DNA from: Methylobacter sp.
Lineage (GTDB): Bacteria; Pseudomonadota; Gammaproteobacteria; Methylococcales; Methylomonadaceae
DNA length: 64,000 bases
Assembly (NCBI RefSeq): GCF_004322395.1
Contig: NZ_SCTW01000133.1
Location: 1 to 64,000, forward strand
Reading direction: 5' to 3'
A model generated the notes under the pieces. It did no database searches and was not told the origin of the DNA. It saw nothing but the letters and a program-made list of their open reading frames with translations. Of the stretch, positions 1 through 8,825 are shown in pieces. How positions within the stretch are numbered: the stretch's first letter is position 1; every line of letters begins with the position of its first letter. The position numbers were made by a program, and so were the translations under genes.

Positions 1-69
1 GCCGACCATTACAAAGCCTATTAAAAAAAAACCAACAACAGCTATCATGATTTTCTGGACTTCAGACAT
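1..69 (-). CDS. N-terminus of a small membrane protein (partial)
   Basis: Only the first 23 codons are in the window; the gene runs off the left edge. The start is an ATG at 69 preceded by a good ribosome binding site (GAGGAG, about 6 bases upstream). The visible peptide has a short polar start (MSEVQK) followed by a hydrophobic stretch from residue 8 to 23 that looks like a single membrane helix. It is too short to assign to a family. It lies 177 bases downstream of the cobalamin adenosyltransferase gene, on the same strand. Confidence 0.5.
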   Translation of the reverse strand, partial: MSEVQKIMIAVVGFFLIGFVMVG

Positions 70-246
70 TTTTCTTCTCCTCGTTGTGACAAATTACTAA
101 CCATTTTACAGGTTGCCCGGCGCATTTACCTTAAAATTCTGTATACACTATTTCAGCCTCAGCAGCTTATGCCATACTGTTTAGAATGTAGAACTTTTTC
201 GCCAGTCCAATAATACCTATAAATAACTTATCAAGTGCAATACTTT

Positions 247-783
247 TTAAAACTCAATCCCCTGCTCAGCCTTGATCCCCTGTTCATAAGCGTGCTTTAT
301 TTTGACCATCTCGGTCACAGTATCGGCAATTTCTATAACTTCGGGCGCAGCATTGCGGCCAGTTAAAATCAAATGAAGCCAAGCCGGTTTTTTATCACGA
401 ATAAAGTCGGCAATTTCCTGGCCGGAAATCCAATCATAGCCGCAGCAGTAATTGATCTCATCCAGCAACACCACATCGAATTCTTCAGAAAGAATTTTAG
501 TCTTACTAAATTCCCAAATTTCCCGACTGGTTTTAATATCCTGTTCCGGATTTTTAGTGTCCCAGGTAAATCCGTCGCCTAACGCATGCCATTCAATATT
601 ATCGAAACGTTCCGAGGCTTTTTGTTCGCCGGTTTGCCATTGTCCCTTGATATACTGAATTACACAGACCTTCATATTCCAGCCTGCGGCACGAAAAACC
701 ATGCCCAAAGCACTGGAAGATTTCCCCTTGCCTGAGCCTGTATTAACTAAAACCAGCCCTTGTCGCCTATCTCTGGATTTCAT
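247..783 (-). CDS. cobO: Cob(I)alamin adenosyltransferase, CobO/CobA/BtuR type
   Basis: This enzyme transfers the 5'-deoxyadenosyl group of ATP to the cobalt of reduced corrinoids, giving adenosylcobalamin; it acts in the cytoplasm. The family is shown by the P-loop at residues 15-22 (TGSGKGKS), the GMVFRAAGW stretch just after it, the QYIKGQW motif and the acidic strand VVLLDEINY near residue 105. At 178 residues it is slightly shorter than E. coli BtuR (about 196) because the N-terminal arm is short. The start is an ATG at 783. No cobalamin riboswitch was recognised upstream. The neighbours are not other cobalamin genes, so it probably serves salvage or final assembly of the cofactor. Confidence 0.93.
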   Translation of the reverse strand: MKSRDRRQGLVLVNTGSGKGKSSSALGMVFRAAGWNMKVCVIQYIKGQWQTGEQKASERFDNIEWHALGDGFTWDTKNPEQDIKTSREIWEFSKTKILSEEFDVVLLDEINYCCGYDWISGQEIADFIRDKKPAWLHLILTGRNAAPEVIEIADTVTEMVKIKHAYEQGIKAEQGIEF

Positions 784-1275
784 AACGCCCTATTCCGTAA
801 TTTAAGTACATGCTAATTCTTATAGCGTCCGGCATTATCGCTTGAATCAACTTCAAAACAAATGAGCGGTCTTGAGAAAAAACGACGCGTACTTCAAGAT
901 TTTGAACACGATGAGGTTATGGGCAGAAATTATTATGTTTTCGCCTCACTCTACGGAAAAGATTAGGCGTCAAGAATACAGATGCGTGGTATGAACAGAT
1001 GGCATTGACATCGGCATTTACATGCGACTTTTTCTGAACAAGATGAAAATGACTTGCACGTCAACTTAGAATCTCTCGATTGACTTTACGTTACACACAG
1101 TTGAATTTTTTTTATATTTTGGCAATGTCAAACAACAGCGATTGAATGGCAACGCCACAAGCTTTATACCTTGTGGCGTATTTTATAGGTGCAAAGAGAA
1201 GGCTGATCTTATTCTCTAAGAATTTTAATTTGACTCGAGTATTGTGTTGCTGTCGTTTCGTCAAAAATTTTCTAT
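784..1275. other. 492-bp intergenic region
   Basis: No convincing gene is seen between cobO and the small coiled-coil gene. An ATG-started reading frame of 34 codons (862-966, plus strand) has no recognisable product and no clear ribosome binding site. The only clear structure is the hairpin at 1153-1178, listed separately. Confidence 0.6.
1153..1178 (+). terminator. Perfect 9-bp hairpin, possible terminator
   Basis: CGCCACAAG (1153-1161) and CTTGTGGCG (1170-1178) form a perfect 9-bp stem with an 8-base loop, followed on the plus strand by TATTTTAT. It sits in the gap between two minus-strand genes. The T-rich side favours plus-strand reading, for which no gene is visible upstream, so its role is unclear. 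Confidence 0.4.
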
Positions 1276-1572
1276 TTATTTTGCATCACGAGCGCTTAGT
1301 ACCTTAAACTCGAGTTTTATTGCTCGTTTCATCCATTCATCACATGCTAGTTTAAGTTTCCAATTTTCCTGTACCAACGCATCGTTACATTCGATTGAAT
1401 ATTTCAAATTGGCTTCTATGACCTTAAGCAGATTTTCAACCTCTCCAAGCGTTTTAATGCTACTTTTCAGTTTTTGATGCAACAAAAATTGAGCTTCTAA
1501 ACTTTCGTTTAATTCGTTTTTTTGGTCCATTTCATTTCTAATTTGCGCTATTTTTATTAAAATTCTCTCCAA
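1276..1572 (-). CDS. Small predicted coiled-coil protein, unknown function
   Basis: I do not recognise this 98-residue protein. It is highly charged, has no signal peptide or membrane segment, and shows heptad-like spacing of Leu, Ile and Val from about residue 25 to 95, suggesting a helical coiled coil. The longest frame uses a TTG start at 1572 with AGGGTG four bases upstream; an internal ATG at 1530 is an alternative start giving 84 residues. It lies 72 bases downstream of the chemoreceptor gene on the same strand and may be co-transcribed. A role as a receptor partner is only a guess from position. Confidence 0.5.
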   Translation of the reverse strand: MERILIKIAQIRNEMDQKNELNESLEAQFLLHQKLKSSIKTLGEVENLLKVIEANLKYSIECNDALVQENWKLKLACDEWMKRAIKLEFKVLSARDAK

Positions 1573-1644
1573 TTATCACCCTATGAGTGTGGTCTACCAT
1601 CACAATCGCAGTGTCTTTTGGAATATGGCTATTTTTCATCACGA

Positions 1645-3987
1645 TTAAAACTCTTCCCATTCGTCGTCACTAGCGCTTTTAGACTTATTCGACAAAACGG
1701 GGGCTGAATGTTTTTCTGTTGCTATTGCTCTTACTGAGGCTACCGGGACTATAGTGTGCTCGATAGTTTTAATGGGCGCGGCCTTTCCTTTCGAATTTAC
1801 TTTAAAAAAGCTGAGTAATTTGGTCATACTTGCAGATTGTTCACTCATAGCAATGCTGCCCGCTGCCGCTTGTTCTGCCAATGCCGCATTTTGCTGAGTA
1901 ATATCATCCATTTGAGCAACAGCCTGATTGACCTGATCAATACCTGCCGTCTGCTCTGCGCTGGCGTTTGCAATATGGGAAACAATTTCGCCCACTTGCG
2001 CGACGCTGTTAACGATTTCAGTTAGCGCCGCTCCTGTTTCATTGACAAATGCGGTTCCGGCACGCACTTTTTGTACGCTGTTCTGGATCAGGTCGTTACT
2101 TTGTTTGGCGGCATTCGCGCTGCGTTGCGCCAGATTACGGACTTCGGTTGCAACAACCGAGAAGCCACGGCCTTGCTCCCCTGCCCTGGCCGCTTCCACA
2201 GAAGCATTCAACGCCAGCAGATTGGTTTGAAAAGCGATTTCATCGATCACACCAATAATTTCAGCAATTTTATTGCTGCTGTCATTGATTTCCAGCATTG
2301 CAGTTATCGCTGAGTTAACGACATCACCGCCTTTTTGCGCCAATTGACTTGCCGCATTAACAACCTCGTTCGCATGAACCGTATTCTGGGCATTATTTTT
2401 TACGGTGCCGGCAAGCTCTTCCATACTGGCCGCAGTTTCTTCCAGACTGGCCGCTTGCTGTTCGACACGACTGGCAAGGTTGTTATTGCCGCTGGCCATT
2501 TCCTGTGACGAGCCGTCTATAAAATCAGCCGCATCCCTGATTTGAATAATAAATTCGTTCAATTTTGTCAGCGTGCGGTTGATATTGTTCTTGCACTCAG
2601 CATAAACACCCTGGTAGTCGTTAGTAATCGAACTGGTTAAATCGCCTTGGGACATGTTTTCCATGACCTTGTTAATGTCGTTAAAAACGCTTTCAATGAC
2701 ATCCGTTAACTCATTGATGCCTGACGACAAGGTTTTGGTAAATCCTTGCTTATCGCCCATGTTAATACGAGTACTCAGATCGCCCGCTTTTGCATCCTGC
2801 ACCAATCGCCCAATCTCTTGTTCAATTAAAACCTCGTGGGTTCTATTTTGCCATTCCGCAACAAAACCGATGCGTTCCCCTTCATCATTAATAACTGGGC
2901 TGGCAATCACATGCATATGTTGATCCGCAATAAGCACCTCTGCACTGTGCGCTTCCTTTAAGTTTTGCAACAAGCTACGTTGATGAGCTGGATTATTGTG
3001 AAAACTATCGATATTTGCGCCCATTAGTTTATCGGCATCAAAATTCGGCAGCTGTTTACGTATATCATTCTGTGCAGCTTTAAACATACGCTCAACGCTA
3101 TCGTTTACATAAATAATTTCAAGATTAGTATTAGCCACCATCACACCGGATTGGACATTATCCAGCGCCTGATTAATTTGCATAGCTTTTGCAGCATCTT
3201 CCCTGGCTTGTGATAAATCCAGGCTCAAATTCACTTCCATTGAGTACAAGGCGCGCAGAAAATCGCCGATCAGGTCATTCCGGGTTAAATCCTGCACATT
3301 GCCAAACCTTTTCTCGGCCAGACGATAAAAGGTACCGATGGTTTTGTTTAAAAGCGTAGTGAAGCTTTTGATGACGTTGAAACTTATCGCCGATGCGATC
3401 ATGACTGACGCAGCAACACCGGCCAAGACCAGATAATCTTGCGCTAAAAATAATAGGTACATCAAATAAAAAATGGGGATCAGCAGCACTGCCAACGCCG
3501 CGGTCATTTTTTTCCAGACATCCATTTCTTTGATTGATTTAACTCTTGCAGCTAGACCCGTAGGTCTTATTGTTGCTTTCCGCGCGCTCAGCTGCTGGTA
3601 TAATTTCTCTGCCTTTTCAATCTTTTCCCGGCTTGGAGCGCGCCGAACAGAAAGGTATTCATGAACCTTTCCATTTTTAAATATAGGCATTACATTCGCC
3701 TCTACCCAGTAATGATCTCCTGATTTGGTTCTATTTTTCACCATGCCATTCCAAGGCCTAAGCGATTTTAACGTCATCCATAAGTCTTCAAAAGCATCTG
3801 GCGGCATGTCGGGATGACGGACAATATTATGCTCAGCACCCATCAGCTCATCACGGGTATACCCGCTGATATTGATAAATTCATCATTGACATAAGTAAT
3901 AACTCCCTTTAAATCAGTTCTTGTAACCAATAACCCGCCTTTTTTCATTTGGATTTCTTGGTTAGTCACAGGCATATTTACTTTCAT
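1645..3987 (-). CDS. Aer-like PAS methyl-accepting chemotaxis protein
   Basis: A 780-residue chemoreceptor predicted to report redox or oxygen state to CheA/CheW. Residues 20-120 form a PAS domain very close to E. coli Aer: the FAD-contact residues known for Aer fall at the same numbers here (Asn34, Arg57, His58, Asp60, Trp79). Two hydrophobic segments follow (about 161-181 and 184-205). A second PAS lies at about 270-385, then two HAMP-like segments (about 390-490), then the signalling hairpin (about 500-740) with the conserved tip near [21 protein letters not shown]. The protein ends in EWEEF, which fits the xWxxF tail that tethers CheR/CheB. The ATG at 3987 follows GAGGTAGAG. It is longer than Aer (506 residues) because of the extra PAS and HAMP segments. 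Confidence 0.92.
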   Translation of the reverse strand: MKVNMPVTNQEIQMKKGGLLVTRTDLKGVITYVNDEFINISGYTRDELMGAEHNIVRHPDMPPDAFEDLWMTLKSLRPWNGMVKNRTKSGDHYWVEANVMPIFKNGKVHEYLSVRRAPSREKIEKAEKLYQQLSARKATIRPTGLAARVKSIKEMDVWKKMTAALAVLLIPIFYLMYLLFLAQDYLVLAGVAASVMIASAISFNVIKSFTTLLNKTIGTFYRLAEKRFGNVQDLTRNDLIGDFLRALYSMEVNLSLDLSQAREDAAKAMQINQALDNVQSGVMVANTNLEIIYVNDSVERMFKAAQNDIRKQLPNFDADKLMGANIDSFHNNPAHQRSLLQNLKEAHSAEVLIADQHMHVIASPVINDEGERIGFVAEWQNRTHEVLIEQEIGRLVQDAKAGDLSTRINMGDKQGFTKTLSSGINELTDVIESVFNDINKVMENMSQGDLTSSITNDYQGVYAECKNNINRTLTKLNEFIIQIRDAADFIDGSSQEMASGNNNLASRVEQQAASLEETAASMEELAGTVKNNAQNTVHANEVVNAASQLAQKGGDVVNSAITAMLEINDSSNKIAEIIGVIDEIAFQTNLLALNASVEAARAGEQGRGFSVVATEVRNLAQRSANAAKQSNDLIQNSVQKVRAGTAFVNETGAALTEIVNSVAQVGEIVSHIANASAEQTAGIDQVNQAVAQMDDITQQNAALAEQAAAGSIAMSEQSASMTKLLSFFKVNSKGKAAPIKTIEHTIVPVASVRAIATEKHSAPVLSNKSKSASDDEWEEF

Positions 3988-4120
3988 TTAAACTCTACCT
4001 CACGAATTGAAACATTCGTTTTATTATTTTGGCTCTCATCTTGATTTAAGCTTGATGTGAGGATATGTTCAGGGACAAAATTGCGTTGATTAAGCAGCCC
4101 TTACAGATTTATTTAGCTGA

Positions 4121-4312
4121 TTACAATGGCCACAAAAAATTACGGATTTTTTTCTTCTCTAAGATTTCCTCGACACGTGCGATACAGCCTCCGCAATGGC
4201 TGCCGATCTGTATATACTCAGACAGTTTTTCTATTGAATCGTGACCCTCTCTAATAGCCTTTTTTACTTCTGACTTTGAAATATCTAGACACAGACAAAT
4301 ACGCATATTCAT
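4121..4312 (-). CDS. bfd: Bacterioferritin-associated ferredoxin (Bfd-like)
   Basis: A 63-residue [2Fe-2S] protein of the Bfd family. Bfd proteins pass electrons to bacterioferritin so that stored iron can be released. The cluster ligands are visible as Cys6-x-Cys8 and Cys40-x-x-Cys43 (CLC and CGGC), with the usual spacing, and the helical segment between them matches the family. An ATG two codons in (4306) is an alternative start. No bacterioferritin gene is adjacent in the window, so the partner is inferred. The gene stands alone, 133 bases downstream of the chemoreceptor start. Confidence 0.88.
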   Translation of the reverse strand: MNMRICLCLDISKSEVKKAIREGHDSIEKLSEYIQIGSHCGGCIARVEEILEKKKIRNFLWPL

Positions 4313-4808
4313 TTTATTTTATCCGTTAAATTGACTTGTGTTCTTGATTAGCAGAGACCATCAGCTTATCGAAAGTACTAATTTGCTTTTCGCTCTAACA
4401 TTCGGAACGGTAGAAAAATAGAGATCAAAGATTACAATTCGACTCAGGATTCTTTACTAATTAGAAAGAAGATGAAAATATTCTCGCAAATGCTTTGTCA
4501 AACTATGGTTTCTATCCATATTATTTAAATGACATCGACATGGAATATCGCAACTTCACGAGGCATCCACAAAATGATTCATCCAGTGTCCAGAATTCAT
4601 TATGACCCAAATCATGGCCGTTAGAAATCAGTCAAACACTATCATATTAATAAGACTTACAGGAAATCGGATGTAGGACTGCTCCTACACGAACTAAAGC
4701 AATTGACTAACTGTCAATCAGTGTGGCGGCACTATGGTAGGGCGGGAGATAGATACAGAGAACGTAGCGAATCGCTGTCAGGGGGCTTCGACAAGCAATG
4801 CGAATAAT
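4313..4808. other. 496-bp intergenic region
   Basis: No gene is supported here. A reading frame on the plus strand from 4734 runs antisense into the response regulator gene and looks like a shadow. A small perfect hairpin, TGTAGGA (4672-4678) pairing with TCCTACA (4683-4689) around a 4-base loop, lies downstream of the response regulator and could end its transcript, though no strong T-run follows. Confidence 0.55.
4672..4689 (-). terminator. Short hairpin downstream of the response regulator
   Basis: A 7-bp perfect stem (TGTAGGA/TCCTACA) with a CTGC loop, 120 bases past the stop of the response regulator. Hairpins with this GTAGGA core also occur as dispersed extragenic repeats in gammaproteobacteria, so it could be a repeat instead of a terminator. 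Confidence 0.3.
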
Positions 4809-5441
4809 TTAATCAAGCAAATCGTTCTTAAATGCGTAATGAATGATTTCGGCATTTTTGGACATGTTCATTTTTTTCATGAGGCGGGTGCGATAGGTAC
4901 TGATAGTCTTGACGCTGAGAGCCATCTGCTGGGCAAGATCGGTAATGCTTTTACCGGCACAAATACCGCTAAAAACCTGAAACTCGCGGTCGGTTAGCAT
5001 AGTATGCGGTGGTATTTCCTGGTTTGGATTTAATTCCGCAATCAGTTTTTCAGTCATTGCCGGGCTAATATATTTCCCTCCCTTAGCAACTTTCCGAATC
5101 GCGGCCACCAATTGCTCGGGGGCACTCTCTTTGGTCAGATATCCGTCCGCGCCCGCGCGCAGCATTCTGATCGCATATTGATCTTCCGGATACATGCTCA
5201 GTATCAGGATCGGCAGGTGCGGAGACTGCTGCTTTGACAATTTTATCAATTCCATAACATTTTTGCCTGGCATGGCGATATCGAGCAGCATGATTCCCCA
5301 ACCTTCGTCCCGGATAAGCTTTAAAGCCTCATCGCCCGAACCCGCTTCAGCGAATACCTCCATATCGGAAATATCGGCAAGAATTTGTTTTAGCCCTTGC
5401 CTGACGATGGCATGATCATCGACAATTAATATTTTAATCAT
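4809..5441 (-). CDS. NarL/FixJ-family response regulator
   Basis: A 210-residue DNA-binding response regulator. The receiver (residues 1-120) has the acidic pair Asp8-Asp9, the phospho-acceptor Asp54 in LLDIAMPG and the conserved Lys in YLTKES. A LuxR-type helix-turn-helix follows at about 145-205 (LTDREFQVFSGICAGKS through SVKTISTYRTRLMKKM). The ATG at 5441 overlaps the end of the kinase gene by 8 bases, so the two are translationally coupled and form one operon. It should be the target of the light/oxygen-type kinase upstream. No target operator could be seen. Confidence 0.93.
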   Translation of the reverse strand: MIKILIVDDHAIVRQGLKQILADISDMEVFAEAGSGDEALKLIRDEGWGIMLLDIAMPGKNVMELIKLSKQQSPHLPILILSMYPEDQYAIRMLRAGADGYLTKESAPEQLVAAIRKVAKGGKYISPAMTEKLIAELNPNQEIPPHTMLTDREFQVFSGICAGKSITDLAQQMALSVKTISTYRTRLMKKMNMSKNAEIIHYAFKNDLLD

Positions 5442-7674
5442 GAAAAATCTCCCCCTTTGACACAGGGGCTGAAGGCGATTTTAAATGCATATTTAACACG
5501 AGCGTAGTCCCTTTTCCCGGCTCACTGACGATTTCGACTTCTCCTCCGAAATGGCGTGCGCGCTCATGCATGCCCAAAATGCCGTATTTACCGCTTTTTT
5601 GCATCTGCGCTTTAGTCATGCCGCACCCATTATCAGTCATTTTCATCATCAGACTGTTCTCACTTGTTTCAACATCAAGCGTTACATGAGTGGCTCTGGA
5701 ATGTAGAGCAATATTCGTTAAGGCTTCCTGCATAATCCGGAAAACAGCGATATCTCGGCCTTCATCCATTACGATATTATTTTCCGGTGCAGTCAAAATG
5801 CATTGAATATCATTTTGTTCCCTAAATTCATCAATCTTCCAGTCTATAGCGGCTAATAACCCAAGATGATCCAGAATAGTCGGCCTAAGGTCGGCAATGA
5901 TTTTTCTAACAGATCCAATCCCATCGTCAAGGTACCGATTCATCACAGCTATTTTTTCATGACATAAAGACAAATCCGCCAATAATTGTTTATTCAACCA
6001 GCTTAAATCCATTTTGAGCGCGGTCAGAAGACTGCCCAATTCATCATGAATCTCCCGAGCAATCCGGGTTCGTTCATCTTCGCGAACCTTCTCAAGATGA
6101 CAGGAGAAATCCCGTAGCGCTTCTTCAGCTTTTTTGCGCTCGGTAATATCATGTGCCGTACCGATAAAAAAATGACGCTGATCAACATAGAACTCACTGA
6201 CCCCCAGTTCCATCGGAAAAATAGAGCCGTCTTTTCTGAGTCCGTTCACCTCACGTCGGGTATCGAGTATTTTAGCTTTGCCGCTGCTCAAATAGTGTGC
6301 TAAATAAGAATCGTGCCGGTTCCGGTCGGACTCAGGCATCAACTTGTTAATATTATGGCCGATCAATTCTTGTGCGGAATAGCCGAAAAGCTTTTCGGCA
6401 GACGGATTGAGTTTTTCAATAATTCCATTTTCATCAATAATGATAATGCTATCGGATACATTATTGAAAACAGAGCGCATCCTCGTTTCGCTCTTACTCA
6501 GCGCATACTCCATTTCGACACGATGAGTCACATCGTTTTGCACACCTATGTAATGAGTGATTCTGCCTTGTTGATCGTGTATAGGCGAAATATAAATCTC
6601 GCTCCAGAACAGACTGCCGTTTTTGCGATAGTTGCGCAAAACCGCATGGGTATCGTGATTGTTTTGCAAAGCGGTGCGTAATCTGGAAATATCCGATTGA
6701 TCCCTATCATTATTTTGCAGAATACGGCAGTTTTGTCCTAACAGTTCCTGCATGGAATATCCGGTGATACGCAAGAAAGCTGCATTGGCGTAAATAATGG
6801 CGTAATCCGTATCCGCTAGGCCGGTAATTATAATGCCATTGCTACTGGAATCGATTGCATGCTGCATCAGGTACAGTTTTTCTTCAACTTTACGGCGGGC
6901 GGTGATGTCTTGCATAACGCCATATAATTGCATGACTTTGCCATCAATGGGGTCACGAACCGGCAAGGTGTGATCACTGAAATAGCGAATTTCACTCTTA
7001 TTAATAATGACCCGGTACTCACTGGTGTCCTCGGATCCCGTTAATAATTTCTTATATCGATGCTGAACTATGGATATATCATCCGGATGAATCGGCAATA
7101 CCCAATCGCGATTCTGTTCTTTTGACTCGCCATGGAATGCTGCATTGTTGATAAGCTGTTTTAAAGGCTCCGTGACCCATTCAAATATCAGCTTGCCATC
7201 CGAGGGAATGCGTATGAAATAAGCGAAATCCCGTGTAAATCGGGAAATAAAAGGATCCCTTCTTTCGTACAGTTGGAATTTATTATCTATATCTGGGCAA
7301 GTCCTTCTTTTTTTTGCCTCAATCAGGCTGCGATCTATCTCGTCTAATAAAGTATGCCGATTGCGCTTAACAATATAATTTGCCATGCCGCTTTTAATCG
7401 CAGTAACTGCTATATCTTCGTTTCCAGAGTTAGTCAGCATGATGACAGGCAAACAAACAAAGCGTAGTTTAATTGCCTTAAATAAGGTCAACCCGTCTGT
7501 CCAGCCGAGCTGATATTCTACAATCGCCAGATCGAAACCGGCTTCGGCAATTTTTTCGTCAAACGCCTCGCGACTGCCAACTTCAACAATATCCGAATCG
7601 GCAAACTTAACGCGCAGTGTTTTTATGGTTAGGGAACGCTCAACGGCATCATCGTCAATAATCAGGAATTTCAT
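5434..7674 (-). CDS. Multi-sensor histidine kinase: degenerate REC, PAS, LOV-type PAS, FixL-like PAS, HisKA_3, HATPase
   Basis: A 746-residue soluble kinase with no membrane segment. Residues 1-115 are a receiver in which the phospho-Asp is replaced by Glu53 (codon at 7516-7518), while Asp7-9, Thr81 and Lys103 remain. A PAS domain spans about 160-260. The next PAS (about 268-385) carries the LOV motif GQNCRILQ with the photoactive Cys316, plus Asn348 and Gln379; the second flavin Asn is Ser358. The third PAS (about 395-512) matches FixL: candidate heme ligand His454 in RHDSY and oxygen-sensing Arg474. HisKA_3 contains phospho-acceptor His543 (REIHDELG), then the ATPase (N-box at about 650-655, DNGCGM at 681-686). 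It overlaps the response regulator by 8 bases. Light and oxygen sensing are inferred from these residues. Confidence 0.9.
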   Translation of the reverse strand: MKFLIIDDDAVERSLTIKTLRVKFADSDIVEVGSREAFDEKIAEAGFDLAIVEYQLGWTDGLTLFKAIKLRFVCLPVIMLTNSGNEDIAVTAIKSGMANYIVKRNRHTLLDEIDRSLIEAKKRRTCPDIDNKFQLYERRDPFISRFTRDFAYFIRIPSDGKLIFEWVTEPLKQLINNAAFHGESKEQNRDWVLPIHPDDISIVQHRYKKLLTGSEDTSEYRVIINKSEIRYFSDHTLPVRDPIDGKVMQLYGVMQDITARRKVEEKLYLMQHAIDSSSNGIIITGLADTDYAIIYANAAFLRITGYSMQELLGQNCRILQNNDRDQSDISRLRTALQNNHDTHAVLRNYRKNGSLFWSEIYISPIHDQQGRITHYIGVQNDVTHRVEMEYALSKSETRMRSVFNNVSDSIIIIDENGIIEKLNPSAEKLFGYSAQELIGHNINKLMPESDRNRHDSYLAHYLSSGKAKILDTRREVNGLRKDGSIFPMELGVSEFYVDQRHFFIGTAHDITERKKAEEALRDFSCHLEKVREDERTRIAREIHDELGSLLTALKMDLSWLNKQLLADLSLCHEKIAVMNRYLDDGIGSVRKIIADLRPTILDHLGLLAAIDWKIDEFREQNDIQCILTAPENNIVMDEGRDIAVFRIMQEALTNIALHSRATHVTLDVETSENSLMMKMTDNGCGMTKAQMQKSGKYGILGMHERARHFGGEVEIVSEPGKGTTLVLNMHLKSPSAPVSKGEIFHD

Positions 7675-7829
7675 ACCTTCCCTTGTACTTCACTTTGTGA
7701 TTGATCTTTTTAATATACCGGGGAGTCGCTATTTTTGCGAAAGCTTTTTTGGACATCCCTGCCTAACAAACGACAAAAACTATCTGAGCGCTAATGCCCG
7801 CGGCTACCCCAGCTATCCAGCTTCGCTCG

Positions 7830-7856
7830 TTTTATACCCAACAAGGGGGTATAAAA
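7830..7856. repeat. 10-bp perfect inverted repeat
   Basis: TTTTATACCC (7830-7839) pairs exactly with GGGTATAAAA (7847-7856) around a 7-base loop. It lies about 155 bases upstream of the kinase start and about 230 bases past the end of fae. Its symmetry and A/T ends allow it to work as a bidirectional terminator or as an operator. Confidence 0.45.
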
Positions 7857-8008
7857 TTTAAGTGCTCAATAACTCGCAGCTTTCGCTCCTGCTCATTCTA
7901 AGCACCTACACTCTGTATACAGCGCGATGTCATAAAACCTGCACTTTCGCTATTGAGAACTGCTCGGCTCCAGTCTTGCAGCAACTGCAAGCAATTCCAA
8001 AATATAGT

Positions 8009-8035
8009 AAGGGCTTTCGTTTTACGCAAACCCTT
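8009..8035 (-). terminator. Probable fae terminator hairpin
   Basis: AAGGGCTTTCG (8009-8019) pairs with CGCAAACCCTT (8025-8035), 9 of 11 positions, with a TTTTA loop. On the minus strand it comes 49 bases after the fae stop and is followed by ACTATATTTT, a weak T-rich run. Position and shape suit an intrinsic terminator for fae. Confidence 0.45.
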
Positions 8036-8083
8036 TGATGTTATAAAACCAGTGATGAGCTACGTTTGCTGTTACTTTGATGA

Positions 8084-8602
8084 CTAATCATGCGCAGCGA
8101 GCGGATGATGCTGTACGTTTTCTTGAGCAATCGCTTCGCTGGGCGTCGGCTCTCCTGCGACAGCGCGTTTAATCGCCAGCTTAGTGGCTTCATAATTCCA
8201 ATCCTGGATTTTGTTGTTATCATTGGCATCCCAATGAATAAAAACGCCTACGCAGATAAATATATCGTTGGCCTCTTCCAGAGGTATTACACCTTCTTTG
8301 ACACTATCGACTACTGCCTTAGCCACACCACGCTCAGCCGGCCCGAACATTTGAGTTGCCTGTTTCTCGTTCTTGATTTCAACTTTGTTGAACATGACAG
8401 TATTCGGCTTAGCCATCAGATTCGGAGCAACCAGCGCCAGTAAGGAATTATCCCCCCGTTTTTGGTTAGTCAGAGTAATACAAAATGCAATTTCTGCGGC
8501 GCTGCCACGCGGCCCCATAATCAAATCAATATGGGCCACTTCATTACCTTCACCGACCAACGCTTCACCTACCATTACTTTATCGATTTTGGGCATTTTC
8601 AT
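8084..8602 (-). CDS. fae: Formaldehyde-activating enzyme
   Basis: Fae condenses formaldehyde with tetrahydromethanopterin to give methylene-H4MPT, the entry to H4MPT-linked formaldehyde oxidation in methylotrophs; it is cytoplasmic. The 172-residue protein follows the Methylobacterium enzyme through most of its length: [20 protein letters not shown] with the probable catalytic His24, then [50 protein letters not shown] and the [13 protein letters not shown] end. The ATG at 8602 follows GAGGAG by 8 bases; a second ATG two codons on is less well placed. It stands alone between probable terminators. An inverted repeat in the leader may control it. This gene is the best taxonomic pointer in the window. 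Confidence 0.97.
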   Translation of the reverse strand: MKMPKIDKVMVGEALVGEGNEVAHIDLIMGPRGSAAEIAFCITLTNQKRGDNSLLALVAPNLMAKPNTVMFNKVEIKNEKQATQMFGPAERGVAKAVVDSVKEGVIPLEEANDIFICVGVFIHWDANDNNKIQDWNYEATKLAIKRAVAGEPTPSEAIAQENVQHHPLAAHD

Positions 8603-8626
8603 TTTGGTTTCTCCTCTTGAGTTTTC

Positions 8627-8643
8627 AAATCAATTCTTGATTT
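8627..8643. promoter_or_regulatory. Inverted repeat in the fae leader
   Basis: AAATCAA (8627-8633), a TTC spacer, then TTGATTT (8637-8643): a perfect 7-bp dyad 25 bases upstream of the fae ATG and just ahead of its ribosome binding site. It could be an operator or a small mRNA hairpin. No matching known operator was recognised. Confidence 0.35.
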
Positions 8644-8825
8644 ATGGATTCAGTGGACAACAAACAGCCTCCCATCGTTTTCAGTTCCCGCTAACAGCAA
8701 CTATTTCTTTATCTTAAGTTGATAATCGCGTTGGAATACGAGCATAGCCAGCTACCGAATTGTTCACTCCTATTCCGATTATTCCCTACTTCATTCCCGT
8801 CTGATTATCTGCAGAAATAGCTACG

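Larger units (their letters stand above)
7675..8083. other. 409-bp intergenic region between fae and the kinase gene
   Basis: No gene is supported. It holds two inverted repeats, at 7830-7856 and 8009-8035, listed separately. The promoter of the kinase-regulator operon should lie here, but no confident -35/-10 pair was recognised. Confidence 0.6.

Noticed and set aside
784-900. Cobalamin riboswitch ahead of cobO
   Set aside because: No B12-box or paired leader structure could be recognised upstream of the start.
862-966. A 34-codon plus-strand frame in the region after cobO
   Set aside because: It has no ribosome binding site and no recognisable product; it is too short to support.
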